From assembly GCA_034933245.1 (NCBI GenBank), contig JAYFNX010000049.1:1-13180 (forward strand): a stretch of 13,180 nucleotides of DNA, given 5' to 3'. This DNA comes from Pelethousia sp034933245 (GTDB lineage: Bacteria; Bacillota; Clostridia; Christensenellales; CAG-138). Position numbers and translations under genes: made by a program. The first letter of the stretch is position 1. Each line of letters opens with the position of its first letter. Below, in pieces: positions 5,462-12,790 of this stretch. Below the pieces are notes generated by a model. The model had not been told where the DNA came from. It saw only the letters and a list, made by a program, of their open reading frames with translations, and did no database searches.

Positions 5462-6667
5462 TTATGGAATGGCGACGTACTTGACGATGTCACGCTCGCG
5501 GCTGGTCACATCCATCCACATCACATAGTCTCCGCTCACCCCTAGGAATTGGGCATATTCATAATCGTGCGTAATCCGGTAGATATCGCCGGTTTCGAAC
5601 ATGTAAACATAAATGGATTCCCCCCTGGAGTAGGCGACGAAATCCGAACCTATGCCGAAGTCCACGACTCCGCTGTCGATAAGGGTGGGCTTGCCGGAAA
5701 GACCGCCTACCCCGTAGAGTTGTGTGGAACTGCTGTGCACATCCGAAAGCCAAGCCGTATAGTTGCCGCTGGCCTTCGGGTCATGTACGAAGGTACCGGG
5801 GCTATAGCTGCTTATGATGGAGGAAGACAGGTTGATATAGCTAATGCAGCTCAGATCGGAATCACCCTCCGCCGTGGCGGCATCCGCCCAAAGGAGGCGG
5901 CCCTCCGAAAGGCTGGGCTTGCTCTGGCCATATACCGTTCCAGAGAACATCTCTACCACCGTGCTTTCCATGGTGGCCAGATCGCATACAAAGAGCTTTT
6001 CCTTCTTTGAACCAGTCCTATCAATGTAGGCTACATCATCGCCATCCAGCATCGGTTCGGGCTGCCCGGTGTAAATATCCTTGATTTTTACGGGCTTCAG
6101 GGTCGCGGCCGTAAGATCCACGGCCATAAGGGCGCCGCCCCCGTCCAGCTTGGCGTCCAGGTAAACCAGCCATTTCTCGTTGAACTTCGGAAACATGAAA
6201 TGCGCGTTCTGGGGAGTAAGGGGTACTTGTTCCGCGGTGCGAGCCGTTGCGTCAAACCAATACATATGCAGCATATGCACCTGTTTGTCCCCCTGATTCA
6301 CCTTGCCGGCGCAGATGATCATCTTATCCTTATAAATGAAAGGATCGGATAGCCATTTGTATTCGGAATAGCCTTCCAATACCACCTCTTGGGTATGGTC
6401 GGAGGGATTAAAATACGTGATGGGATGGGGGGTAGGCGTTGGCTGGGGCGTGGGCGCAGGCGTAGCCGCCGGCAGAAAAGGCGCCTTATATTCAAAATCC
6501 AGCCATTTTGCAGCTCGGGGAAGCGCAAAATAGAACACGAAGGCCACTAGGAGTAAAATTCCAAGAACCACTCCGCCCATAAGCAGGAAAGGCCACCAAT
6601 TGCTTTGTTTAATGCTCCGACGGCGGCGTATTTTTCGCGCGCGTCGGTAAGAATGCTGTCGTCTCAT
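5462..6667 (-). CDS. membrane-anchored extracytoplasmic protein, probable beta-propeller
   Basis: 401 residues; I do not recognise a named family. The N-terminus is strongly basic (RRARKIRRRRS), then one membrane helix at about 25-48, then a Pro/Thr spacer (PTPQPTPTPHP, about 66-82). The remainder, about 320 residues, has recurring strands such as YKWLSDPFIYKDKMIICAG, KWLVYLDA, DDVAYIDR, GRLLWAD, YTAWLSD, DFVAYSRG and DYVMWMD. The spacing of these aromatic-Asp repeats suggests a TolB/WD-like beta-propeller. Topology is most likely inside-to-outside, with the propeller on the cell surface. GAGGTGG lies four bases ahead of ATG 6667. The gene shares a promoter with radA downstream, but nothing here shows a functional link to DNA repair. 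The reading frame is certain, the architecture likely, the role unknown. Confidence 0.82.
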   Translation of the reverse strand: MRRQHSYRRARKIRRRRSIKQSNWWPFLLMGGVVLGILLLVAFVFYFALPRAAKWLDFEYKAPFLPAATPAPTPQPTPTPHPITYFNPSDHTQEVVLEGYSEYKWLSDPFIYKDKMIICAGKVNQGDKQVHMLHMYWFDATARTAEQVPLTPQNAHFMFPKFNEKWLVYLDAKLDGGGALMAVDLTAATLKPVKIKDIYTGQPEPMLDGDDVAYIDRTGSKKEKLFVCDLATMESTVVEMFSGTVYGQSKPSLSEGRLLWADAATAEGDSDLSCISYINLSSSIISSYSPGTFVHDPKASGNYTAWLSDVHSSSTQLYGVGGLSGKPTLIDSGVVDFGIGSDFVAYSRGESIYVYMFETGDIYRITHDYEYAQFLGVSGDYVMWMDVTSRERDIVKYVAIP

Positions 6668-6693
6668 GCCCCACCTCGTAGAATTCTGCCGTT

Positions 6694-6723
6694 ATTATAA
6701 CATATTGGCGCCCAAGCCAGCAA
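6694..6723 (-). promoter_or_regulatory. promoter of the 401-residue gene and radA
   Basis: On the minus strand TATAAT (6699-6694) is preceded by TG one base upstream, an extended -10. The -35 (TTGCTG, 6723-6718, spacing 18) is weak, as is common with extended -10 promoters. It lies about 27 bases ahead of the start codon. Confidence 0.5.
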
Positions 6724-6809
6724 TCCACCGGCCCTCTTTTATGGAGATAAGTCCCTGTCGAAACAAAAAGAAACATCACAACAATAATAAACAAAAAGTA
6801 ACGTAATAC

Positions 6810-6838
6810 TTGACTTTCACGCGGGAAAATGATTTAAT
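6810..6838 (+). promoter_or_regulatory. promoter of the regulator-pot operon
   Basis: TTGACT (6810-6815), 17 bases, TTTAAT (6833-6838): five of six matches in each box at ideal spacing. Transcription would start near 6845, giving a leader of about 70 bases before the regulator. Confidence 0.75.
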
Positions 6839-6849
6839 CATCTATGTGT

Positions 6850-6876
6850 GTTTAGGCTTTCTAAACTTAAGGTTTA
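6850..6876 (+). promoter_or_regulatory. candidate operator, three alternating half-sites
   Basis: GTTTAG (6850-6855), five bases, CTAAAC (6861-6866) is a perfect inverted repeat. TAAAC (6862-6866), five bases, GTTTA (6872-6876) is a second one sharing the middle half-site. The array lies immediately after the predicted transcription start, where a bound XRE dimer would block initiation or escape. This suggests autorepression by the regulator encoded next; no binding evidence is available from sequence alone. Confidence 0.5.
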
Positions 6877-6917
6877 TATTTATGGCACCGGACATTTTGC
6901 CCGGTTGAGGAAAACAT

Positions 6918-7460
6918 ATGATAGATATCGGGGATAAGATCAAGCAACAACGGCTAAAGTTAGGCCTCACCCAAGAGGAATTGGCGGCGCGAACGGAGCT
7001 TTCCAAGGGGTTCCTCTCTCAGCTTGAGCGTAACCTAACCTCTCCCAGCATTGCTACCCTTATGGATATTCTGGAGGCGCTGGGTACGGATATTTCGGCC
7101 TTTTTCTTGGAGGCGTCTCCCCAAAAGGTCGTTTTTGCCGCAGAGGATATGTTCGTGAAGGAGGATGGGGAAAACGGGTACGCCATACAATGGCTGGTGC
7201 CCAACGCCCAGAAAAACCAACTGGAGCCCATCCTTGTCACCTTGCAGCAGGGCGGGGAAACCTGGCCCCAGGACCCGCACGAGGGGGAAGAGTTCGGCTA
7301 TGTGCTTTCCGGCAGCGTGCATATCTTCTTGGGCGAAAAGAAATACCGTGTGCGTCGCGGCGAGAGCTTCTGCTTTCAACCGGCCAGCATCCATTATATT
7401 AAGAACACGGGCAGAAGTGAGGCTAAACTCCTTTGGGTGGCCACACCGCCTTCATTCTAA
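6918..7460 (+). CDS. XRE-cupin transcriptional regulator of the pot operon
   Basis: 180 residues with the PuuR-like layout. An N-terminal helix-turn-helix at about 7-61 (IKQQRLKLGLTQEELAART, then KGFLSQLERNLTSPSIATL) is followed by a single cupin barrel at about 104-176. Cupin motif 1 is seen as HEGEEFGYVLSG (121-132), with His and two Glu as likely metal or ligand residues. Motif 2 is PASIHYIKNTG (155-165). It stands 21 bases ahead of potA in the same direction, so it probably controls polyamine import and itself through the repeats at 6850-6876. In Clostridia this gene order is common. The ligand is not visible from sequence. The start is supported by TTGAGGA ahead of ATG 6918; the spacing is normal. 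Confidence 0.9.
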   Translation: MIDIGDKIKQQRLKLGLTQEELAARTELSKGFLSQLERNLTSPSIATLMDILEALGTDISAFFLEASPQKVVFAAEDMFVKEDGENGYAIQWLVPNAQKNQLEPILVTLQQGGETWPQDPHEGEEFGYVLSGSVHIFLGEKKYRVRRGESFCFQPASIHYIKNTGRSEAKLLWVATPPSF

Positions 7461-7481
7461 AAAAAGCGGGGAAATAGGACA

Positions 7482-8594
7482 ATGAGCAAACATCTGATTG
7501 ACCTCAAGCATCTGCGCAAAGAATATGACGGCGTGGATGTGCTTAAAAATATCGATTTATATATTCGGGACGGGGAGTTTTTGACCCTGCTGGGCCCATC
7601 GGGCTGCGGGAAAACCACCATGCTGCGCTTGATTGCGGGCTTTGCCCTGCCCAGCAGCGGCCAGGTGATTATGGACGACAAGGATATGACCCGTGTGCCT
7701 CCTTATAAGAGGCGGGTCAACACCGTATTCCAGCGCTATGCCCTCTTTCCCCATTTAAATGTATACGATAACATTGCTTTTGGCCTGAAAATCCAAAAGC
7801 TTCCAAAAGCGGAGATTGAGACCAGGGTGAACGAAATGCTGGAGCTTGTGAACCTGGTTGGATACGGCAAGCGGTGGATCGACCAGCTTTCCGGCGGGCA
7901 GCAACAGCGGGTGGCGATTGCACGCGCCCTGGTGAACCGCCCCCAGGTGCTTCTTTTGGACGAGCCTCTTGGCGCGCTGGATCTTAAGCTTCGCAAGGGC
8001 ATGCAGCTTGAGCTCAAACGCATGCAACAGAAACTGGGCATTACCTTTATTTACGTGACCCATGATCAGGAGGAGGCGCTCACGATGAGCGATACCATCG
8101 TGGTCATGAACGAGGGGGTAATCCAGCAAATCGGTACCCCTGCGGATATTTACAATGAGCCAAAGAATATTTTTGTGGCTAAATTCATCGGCGAAAGCAA
8201 TATCCTCCCAGGCGTGATGTTGCAGGATTACCGGGTGCGCTTCCATGGGCGGGATTTTGAATGCGTGGACGCGGGCTTTGGAGAAAATGCCCCGGTGGAT
8301 GTGGTGGTGCGGCCGGAGGATATCGACCTATACGAAGAAGGCCGCTCCAGCCTGAGCGGCGTAATAAAAAGCGTTTTGTTCATGGGCGTGCACTATGAAT
8401 TTCGGGTGGACACAGGCGACTTTGTATGGACGGTCCATTCCACGGATTATATTGCTCCGGAAAGCAGGGTAAGCCTTACCATATTACCGGATGCGATCCA
8501 TATCATGCACAAAAGCCTTACGCCGGACGAGCAGGAGCTTTCTACGGAGGATGAGCGTTTTGAGGCAGCGCTGGCCGAGGAGGAGGAAGAATGA
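7482..8594 (+). CDS. potA: spermidine/putrescine ABC transporter ATP-binding protein PotA
   Basis: 370 residues, normal for PotA, the cytoplasmic ATPase that drives polyamine import. Walker A is GPSGCGKT (38-45), the Q-loop is in VFQRYALFPHLNVYDN (Q84), the signature is LSGGQ (136-140), Walker B is VLLLDE (156-161), and the switch His is H194 in THDQEEA. A C-terminal TOBE regulatory domain begins near 273 (VDVVVRPEDIDLY). The usual Ser after VFQ is Arg here. The tail is very acidic and ends in five Glu. The Pot assignment over other CUT/MOI-type importers rests on the following permeases and PotD. The stop overlaps potB by four bases (ATGA), indicating translational coupling. Confidence 0.95.
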   Translation: MSKHLIDLKHLRKEYDGVDVLKNIDLYIRDGEFLTLLGPSGCGKTTMLRLIAGFALPSSGQVIMDDKDMTRVPPYKRRVNTVFQRYALFPHLNVYDNIAFGLKIQKLPKAEIETRVNEMLELVNLVGYGKRWIDQLSGGQQQRVAIARALVNRPQVLLLDEPLGALDLKLRKGMQLELKRMQQKLGITFIYVTHDQEEALTMSDTIVVMNEGVIQQIGTPADIYNEPKNIFVAKFIGESNILPGVMLQDYRVRFHGRDFECVDAGFGENAPVDVVVRPEDIDLYEEGRSSLSGVIKSVLFMGVHYEFRVDTGDFVWTVHSTDYIAPESRVSLTILPDAIHIMHKSLTPDEQELSTEDERFEAALAEEEEE

Positions 8595-9418
8595 AGCGGA
8601 CCGTGTTTGCCTATCCATACATCGTTTGGATGCTCATCTTCATCCTGGCGCCCATGCTGCTGATCGCATGGTATGCCTTTACGAAAAACGGGGCGTTTAC
8701 CCTGGAGAACCTGACCGTCACCCTGCGTGATCCGATTTATATGCAGGTGCTGATCCGGTCCGTATGGATCGCCTTTGAAGCCACGGTGATCTGCCTGCTC
8801 TTGGGCTATCCCATTGCATGGATTCTTTCCAGCACAAAAAAGAGCACGGCTACGATCCTGTATGTGCTTTTTGTGGTGCCGATGTGGATGAATTTTCTGC
8901 TGCGCACCTATGCCTGGCAGGCCCTGCTGGATAGCGCCGGCATTCTCAACTCCATCCTGGCCGTTTTAGGTTTACCACCCCAGAACCTGCTTTATACCGA
9001 GGAGGCCATCATGCTGGGCACCGTGTATAACTTTCTGCCCTTCATGGTGCTGCCCATTTATTCTGTGTTGGTCAAGTTGGACAAATCCCTGGTGGAAGCG
9101 GCTTATGATTTGGGGGCAAACGGGGTCACCACATTTTTCAAGGTGATTTTGCCGCAATCCGTGCCCGGCATTATCAGCGGGATCACCATGGTGTTTATTC
9201 CCGCCATCACGGCTTTTGCGATTTCCCGCCTTCTGGGCGGCGGCAAGTTTATGCTCTATGGCGATTTAATTGAAAATCAGTTCATCACCTTAGGCCGGGA
9301 CGCCTGGCCCGTGGGCAGCGCTCTGAGCTTCATCCTGCTGGTGCTGGTGCTCATTTCTATGGCCATCATGCGCCGGGCCGAACGGGAAGCCGGTGAGGAA
9401 GGAGGGATGCTCTGGTGA
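8591..9418 (+). CDS. potB: polyamine ABC transporter permease PotB
   Basis: 275 residues with about six membrane helices, the first at about 8-30. The permease EAA loop that docks on the ATPase is EAAYDLGANGVTTFFKVILP (169-188). With PotC it forms the membrane channel for spermidine/putrescine. ATG 8591 lies inside the potA stop. The end overlaps potC by four bases (GTGA). PYIVWMLIFILAPMLLI and the RTYAWQALLD stretch are typical of PotB. Confidence 0.94.
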   Translation: MKRTVFAYPYIVWMLIFILAPMLLIAWYAFTKNGAFTLENLTVTLRDPIYMQVLIRSVWIAFEATVICLLLGYPIAWILSSTKKSTATILYVLFVVPMWMNFLLRTYAWQALLDSAGILNSILAVLGLPPQNLLYTEEAIMLGTVYNFLPFMVLPIYSVLVKLDKSLVEAAYDLGANGVTTFFKVILPQSVPGIISGITMVFIPAITAFAISRLLGGGKFMLYGDLIENQFITLGRDAWPVGSALSFILLVLVLISMAIMRRAEREAGEEGGMLW

Positions 9419-10218
9419 AACGGGTGCGCGCCTTTTTCAAAGGCACTTATCTGGGCCTGATGCTGCTTTTCCTCTATGCGCCCATCGTCGTACTGATGGT
9501 GTTCTCCTTCAATGAGTCCAAAACCATGGGCCATTGGGCAGGGCTTTCCTTTAAGTGGTACGAGGCCCTCTTTTCGGACGCCACCATCATGGATGCCCTG
9601 TGGGTCACCTTGTCCGTGGCGGCCATTTCCGCCCTTACGGCCACGGCCATCGGCACCTTTGCGGCCATCGGCATCCATTCCATGAAGAAACGGAACCGGG
9701 CCGTTGTGGAGAACATCTCGCAGCTTCCCATGATAAATCCCGATCTGGTGACGGGTATCAGCTTTATGATGCTGTTTGCCATCATGGGCATCAAAGGTGG
9801 ATATACCCGCATGCTCGTTGCACATATTACCTTTAACATCCCCTATGTGATTTTTTCGGTGCTGCCAAAGCTGCGGCAAAGTTCCAACAGGCTCTATGAA
9901 GCGGCCATGGATCTGGGCTGCACCCCTTGGATGGCCATTCGCAAGGTGGTGATTCCGGATATCATGCCCGGCATTGTTTCCGGCTTTATCCTTTCCTTTA
10001 CCCTAAGCCTGGACGATTTCGTGGTGAGCTGGTTCGCCACTTCGGGCATACAAAACCTTTCCATCTACATTTACTCCATTGCCCGCCGGGGCATCAGCCC
10101 GAAGATTAATGCCTTGAGCACCCTTATGTTCGTGTCGGTGATGACCCTGCTGCTGTTTGTCAACCTGCGCAGCTTAAAAGAGGAACGGGAAGCGGAGAAA
10201 AATATAAAACGGCTATAG
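9415..10218 (+). CDS. potC: polyamine ABC transporter permease PotC
   Basis: 267 residues, starting at GTG 9415, which overlaps the potB stop; GAAGGAGGG lies ahead of it. About six membrane helices. The EAA loop is YEAAMDLGCTPWMAIRKVVI (161-180), and SLDDFVVSWFATS (198-210) is a strong PotC signature. It is the second half of the permease dimer. The C-terminus is charged and cytoplasmic. Confidence 0.94.
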   Translation: MKRVRAFFKGTYLGLMLLFLYAPIVVLMVFSFNESKTMGHWAGLSFKWYEALFSDATIMDALWVTLSVAAISALTATAIGTFAAIGIHSMKKRNRAVVENISQLPMINPDLVTGISFMMLFAIMGIKGGYTRMLVAHITFNIPYVIFSVLPKLRQSSNRLYEAAMDLGCTPWMAIRKVVIPDIMPGIVSGFILSFTLSLDDFVVSWFATSGIQNLSIYIYSIARRGISPKINALSTLMFVSVMTLLLFVNLRSLKEEREAEKNIKRL

Positions 10219-10249
10219 CGCTCCCGAATGCTGGCCCAAAGGAATTCCC

Positions 10250-10263
10250 GCCGCGGTAGCGGC
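10250..10263 (+). other. small hairpin between potC and potD
   Basis: GCCGC, loop GGTA, GCGGC, followed by CTGATTTT. It lies in the only sizeable gap of the operon (79 bases). The stem is short and the T run is broken, so it is more likely to affect mRNA ends or partial attenuation than full termination. Confidence 0.3.
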
Positions 10264-10297
10264 CTGATTTTGAAAAACCAAAAAGGAGAACCTGCCC

Positions 10298-11344
10298 ATG
10301 AAAAAGATTGCACTCGTTTTGGCCCTGATCCTGCTCGCCGGCGCACTTTGCGGCTGTGCGGGCAATGCGCAAAAGGATACCACCCTTTACATTCTCAACT
10401 GGGGGGATTATATTGATGAGACCCTTCTCACCCAATTTGAGGAGGAGACCGGCATTAAAATCAACTATACCTCCATGGCTACCAACGAGGAAATGATGGT
10501 GAAGCTACAGGAACCGGATTGCATTTATGACGTTTGCTTCCCTTCCGATTATATTATTGAAAAGCTGATTTCCCAGGACCTCCTGCATACGCTCAACAAA
10601 GAAAATATTCCCAACCTGAAGAATATTGACCCCAGGTTCATGAATTTGGATTTTGATCCCGAAAATAAATACTCCGTGCCCTATATGTGGGGGACCGTAG
10701 GGATCCTTTACAACACCACCATGGTGGACGATCCGGTGGATAGCTGGGATATTCTATGGAATGAGAAATACAGCGGCCAGATTCTGATGTATGACAGCAT
10801 CCGGGATACCATCGGCGTGGCGCTGATGAAGCTGGGCCGCTCCATCAACACCCGCGATGCGCAGGATATCCAAGATGCGGAGGCTGCCCTCATTGAGCAA
10901 AAGCCGCTGGTGCTGGCTTATTTGGGCGATTCCATCAAGGATAGAATGATTTCAGGCGGCGGCGCCCTGGCAATCGTCTATTCCGGAGACGCTATTTGGT
11001 GCATGGAGGAAAATCCGGACCTGGCTTATGCCGTGCCCGCCACCGGCACCAACCTTTGGTTTGACAATATCATCATTCCCAAGACCAGCAAGCACACCGC
11101 GGAAGCGGAGGCGTTCATCAACTTCCTGTGTGATGCGGAGGTGGCGGCACAGAATGCGGAATACATCGGGTATTCCACGCCCAACGCCCCTGCCCTCGAA
11201 ATTATGGGGGAGGATTATAGCAACAACGAGACCTATATGCCGCCCCAGGAACTTTTGGATAAATGCGAGCTTTTCCATGACCTTGGCGATTTCATCACCG
11301 TGTATAACGATGCGTGGAACCGCATCAAGTCCTATGTAGGCTAA
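10298..11344 (+). CDS. potD: polyamine-binding lipoprotein PotD
   Basis: 348 residues. The signal peptide MKKIALVLAL...GALCGC has lipobox LCGC with Cys20 as the lipidated residue, so the protein is anchored outside the cell membrane and delivers spermidine or putrescine to PotBC. Family landmarks are YILNWGDYID (31-40), FPSDYIIEKL (81-90), MYDSIRD (164-170), where D166 and D170 occupy the region of the acidic ligand residues of E. coli PotD, YSGDA (228-232) and TNLWFDN (251-257), with the Trp and Asp that contact polyamine. AAAAAGGAG is nine bases ahead of ATG 10298. Extra binding protein relative to ATPase is expected from its strong ribosome site. Whether the ligand is spermidine or putrescine cannot be told by eye. 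Confidence 0.95.
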   Translation: MKKIALVLALILLAGALCGCAGNAQKDTTLYILNWGDYIDETLLTQFEEETGIKINYTSMATNEEMMVKLQEPDCIYDVCFPSDYIIEKLISQDLLHTLNKENIPNLKNIDPRFMNLDFDPENKYSVPYMWGTVGILYNTTMVDDPVDSWDILWNEKYSGQILMYDSIRDTIGVALMKLGRSINTRDAQDIQDAEAALIEQKPLVLAYLGDSIKDRMISGGGALAIVYSGDAIWCMEENPDLAYAVPATGTNLWFDNIIIPKTSKHTAEAEAFINFLCDAEVAAQNAEYIGYSTPNAPALEIMGEDYSNNETYMPPQELLDKCELFHDLGDFITVYNDAWNRIKSYVG

Positions 11345-11370
11345 GGCTTACCTCGATTATAAAAACAAAC

Positions 11371-11407
11371 GCGCGGCGCATCTTCCATGCGCCGCGCTGC
11401 ATTTTTG
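11371..11407 (+). terminator. terminator of the pot operon, probably bidirectional
   Basis: GCGCGGCGCAT (11371-11381) and ATGCGCCGCGC (11387-11397) form a perfect 11-base stem with a five-base loop, followed by TGCATTTTT. On the other strand the stem is followed by GTTTGTTTTT, so the same hairpin can end the convergent WYL regulator gene, whose stop is at 11412. Confidence 0.93.
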
Positions 11408-11411
11408 CCTA

Positions 11412-12380
11412 TTATGCGCCATATAGCGCCCGGCATGCGCGTAAATTTTGACAAATTTGTTCCCGCAGGGCCATGGGCTCCAGCACCTCAAGCTCCGCGC
11501 CAAAGGATAGAAGCCACCGAAACAGTTCCGGCGTTACAGCCGCTTCGGTTGCCACAAGAAAGCGGCCGTCCCTCTGCTTTTGCGGAGCCGACGCGGGGCT
11601 CAGCCTGCCAAGGATGGCCGACAAAATGCCCTCTTTACAAGAAACGCAAAGGGATTGCAGATGTCCTTCGCAAAAGCCGGCTTGCCGCTGGGCATAGCCG
11701 CGAGCATCAAACGGGAGGCCGGCATCCGGGTGCACCTGGGGAAAGGGACGCCAGGGCGTGGCATCTCGCCGGATGGAAACCATTCCGGCAAGGGGAAGGA
11801 TGGAAAGACCGTCCCCGCCTTCCAGGTTGCAAACGAGGCAGCAGCGCCCTTCCTGCATAATCAGGCCATAGGGGCTTGCTCCAAAGCGCTCGGGCGGAAT
11901 ATCGTCCCATCCCATAGCGGGACGGGCGGAAAAGGTGATTTGACAGGGCGCGGCCATGGCGGAGCGTAGGATCTCCATGGCCCGGAGTTCCTCGTCGTTG
12001 GAAGCTTTGGGCGCGCCGAGGGCAAGGGAGAGCAGGGCCTCGGCCTGATGCCTGCTTAGCAGGACGCTTAGACTGGACACCATGGCTTCCGTGCGCCGCC
12101 GGGTAAGGAAAGGGGCTGCTTCCAAAGCCTGCGCCAAAATGCGCACTTCGCCGAAAGGCAAGGGGCGGTCATCCCAATAATAGCCCGAAGCTGTTTTATG
12201 AATGGCCACGCCATAATCCAGCAACGTCCGGATATCCCTATATATGCCCTTGCGTTCGGCAAGAATGCCCTGTTCCGCCAGCGCATCAATTAATTGGGGT
12301 ACCGTAAGCTGATGGGACTCATCCGTTTCCCGGCGAAAAATATCCAACAAATATAGAAGTTTTAATTTGCTTCCCGCCAT
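11412..12380 (-). CDS. WYL-domain helix-turn-helix transcriptional regulator
   Basis: 322 residues. The N-terminal winged helix (about 1-68) includes VPQLIDALAEQGILAERKGIYRDI and LLDYGVAIHKTASGYYW, the DeoR/HTH_11 type. A WYL domain begins near 145, with SPYGLIMQEG at 169-178. The triad that names the domain is CCL here (C180-C181-L182) instead of WYL. The C-terminal part (about 240-322) resembles the WCX extension. Such proteins are ligand-responsive DNA-binding regulators; the ligand and targets are unknown. The ATG at 12380 comes one base after the stop of the small membrane protein gene, with only a weak AGGA inside that gene, so its translation is probably coupled. The convergent terminator at 11371-11407 ends it. 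Confidence 0.88.
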   Translation of the reverse strand: MAGSKLKLLYLLDIFRRETDESHQLTVPQLIDALAEQGILAERKGIYRDIRTLLDYGVAIHKTASGYYWDDRPLPFGEVRILAQALEAAPFLTRRRTEAMVSSLSVLLSRHQAEALLSLALGAPKASNDEELRAMEILRSAMAAPCQITFSARPAMGWDDIPPERFGASPYGLIMQEGRCCLVCNLEGGDGLSILPLAGMVSIRRDATPWRPFPQVHPDAGLPFDARGYAQRQAGFCEGHLQSLCVSCKEGILSAILGRLSPASAPQKQRDGRFLVATEAAVTPELFRWLLSFGAELEVLEPMALREQICQNLRACRALYGA

Positions 12381-12381
12381 A

Positions 12382-12657
12382 TTATATAAACATCCTGATC
12401 AGAAGAAAAAGAAGGCTGCCGATGCAGCACACCAGAGCCAGAGCCATGGCAAAGAGGGCTTTGAGGCGTTTTTTCTTGGCCCGCTCCCGGTTTTTGATGT
12501 CAAAATACCACACGAGCGCCACCAGGAAACCACAAAGGGCTGCCACGGGAGCCGTAAGCATGGGGAGCCTTAAAAAAAGACTTCCGTGAAAAAATAGGGC
12601 GTCGCTCATCAGCACCAGGGAAAGGCTGCAAAAAAGATAAGAGATCAGGCCATACAA
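12382..12657 (-). CDS. small membrane protein, TTG start
   Basis: 91 residues from TTG 12657 (MYGLISYLFCSLS...LLFLLIRMFI). The start is chosen because AAAGGAGG stands seven bases ahead of the TTG. The frame stays open back to an ATG at 12768, but that ATG and the next (in MEPHLL) lie inside the palindrome 12736-12768 and have no ribosome site. Three hydrophobic segments are visible, then a basic stretch (KNRERAKKKRLK) between the second and third, which should face the cytoplasm. I do not recognise the family. It is one base upstream of the WYL regulator, so the two are cotranscribed and may act together. Confidence 0.7.
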   Translation of the reverse strand: MYGLISYLFCSLSLVLMSDALFFHGSLFLRLPMLTAPVAALCGFLVALVWYFDIKNRERAKKKRLKALFAMALALVCCIGSLLFLLIRMFI

Positions 12658-12690
12658 GAGGGAGCCTCCTTTCGGTTTGGGCAAGGGATC

Positions 12691-12720
12691 CAAAATAAAG
12701 GGCCGAATCGGGTGGCCCCT
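12691..12720 (-). terminator. probable terminator after the GGGtGRT gene
   Basis: On the minus strand AGGGGCC pairs with GGCCCTT (seven pairs including one G-T) around a nine-base loop, and TTTATTTT follows. It is 71 bases past the GGGtGRT stop. It is also only about 35 bases ahead of the TTG start of the next gene, so some read-through or an internal promoter would be needed to express that gene. Confidence 0.55.
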
Positions 12721-12730
12721 TCGATCTGGA

Positions 12731-12772
12731 AGCAGATGCGGCTCCATGAACCCATCATGGAGCCGCATTGCT
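12731..12772. repeat. perfect 14-base palindromic hairpin
   Basis: ATGCGGCTCCATGA (12736-12749) and TCATGGAGCCGCAT (12755-12768) are exact inverted copies around ACCCA. Four more pairs (AGCA 12731-12734 with TGCT 12769-12772) follow a single bulged G. There is no T run on either strand, so it is not a standard intrinsic terminator. It lies 19 bases after the GGGtGRT stop and could protect the 3' end of that mRNA or bind a protein. Confidence 0.75.
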
Positions 12773-12790
12773 GGGTTATATGGGAAAGCG

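Noticed and set aside
9277..9879. 200-residue minus-strand frame opposite potB and potC
   Set aside because: Shadow of two certain permease genes; rich in His, Gly and Asp as expected of an antisense frame.
12367..12384. TATAAT directly before the WYL regulator as its promoter
   Set aside because: It would place transcription start inside the coding region; the bases are the stop codon of the upstream gene plus the linker base.
12382..12768. Start of the small membrane protein at ATG 12768
   Set aside because: No ribosome site; the first codons lie in the perfect palindrome, while TTG 12657 has AAAGGAGG at ideal spacing.
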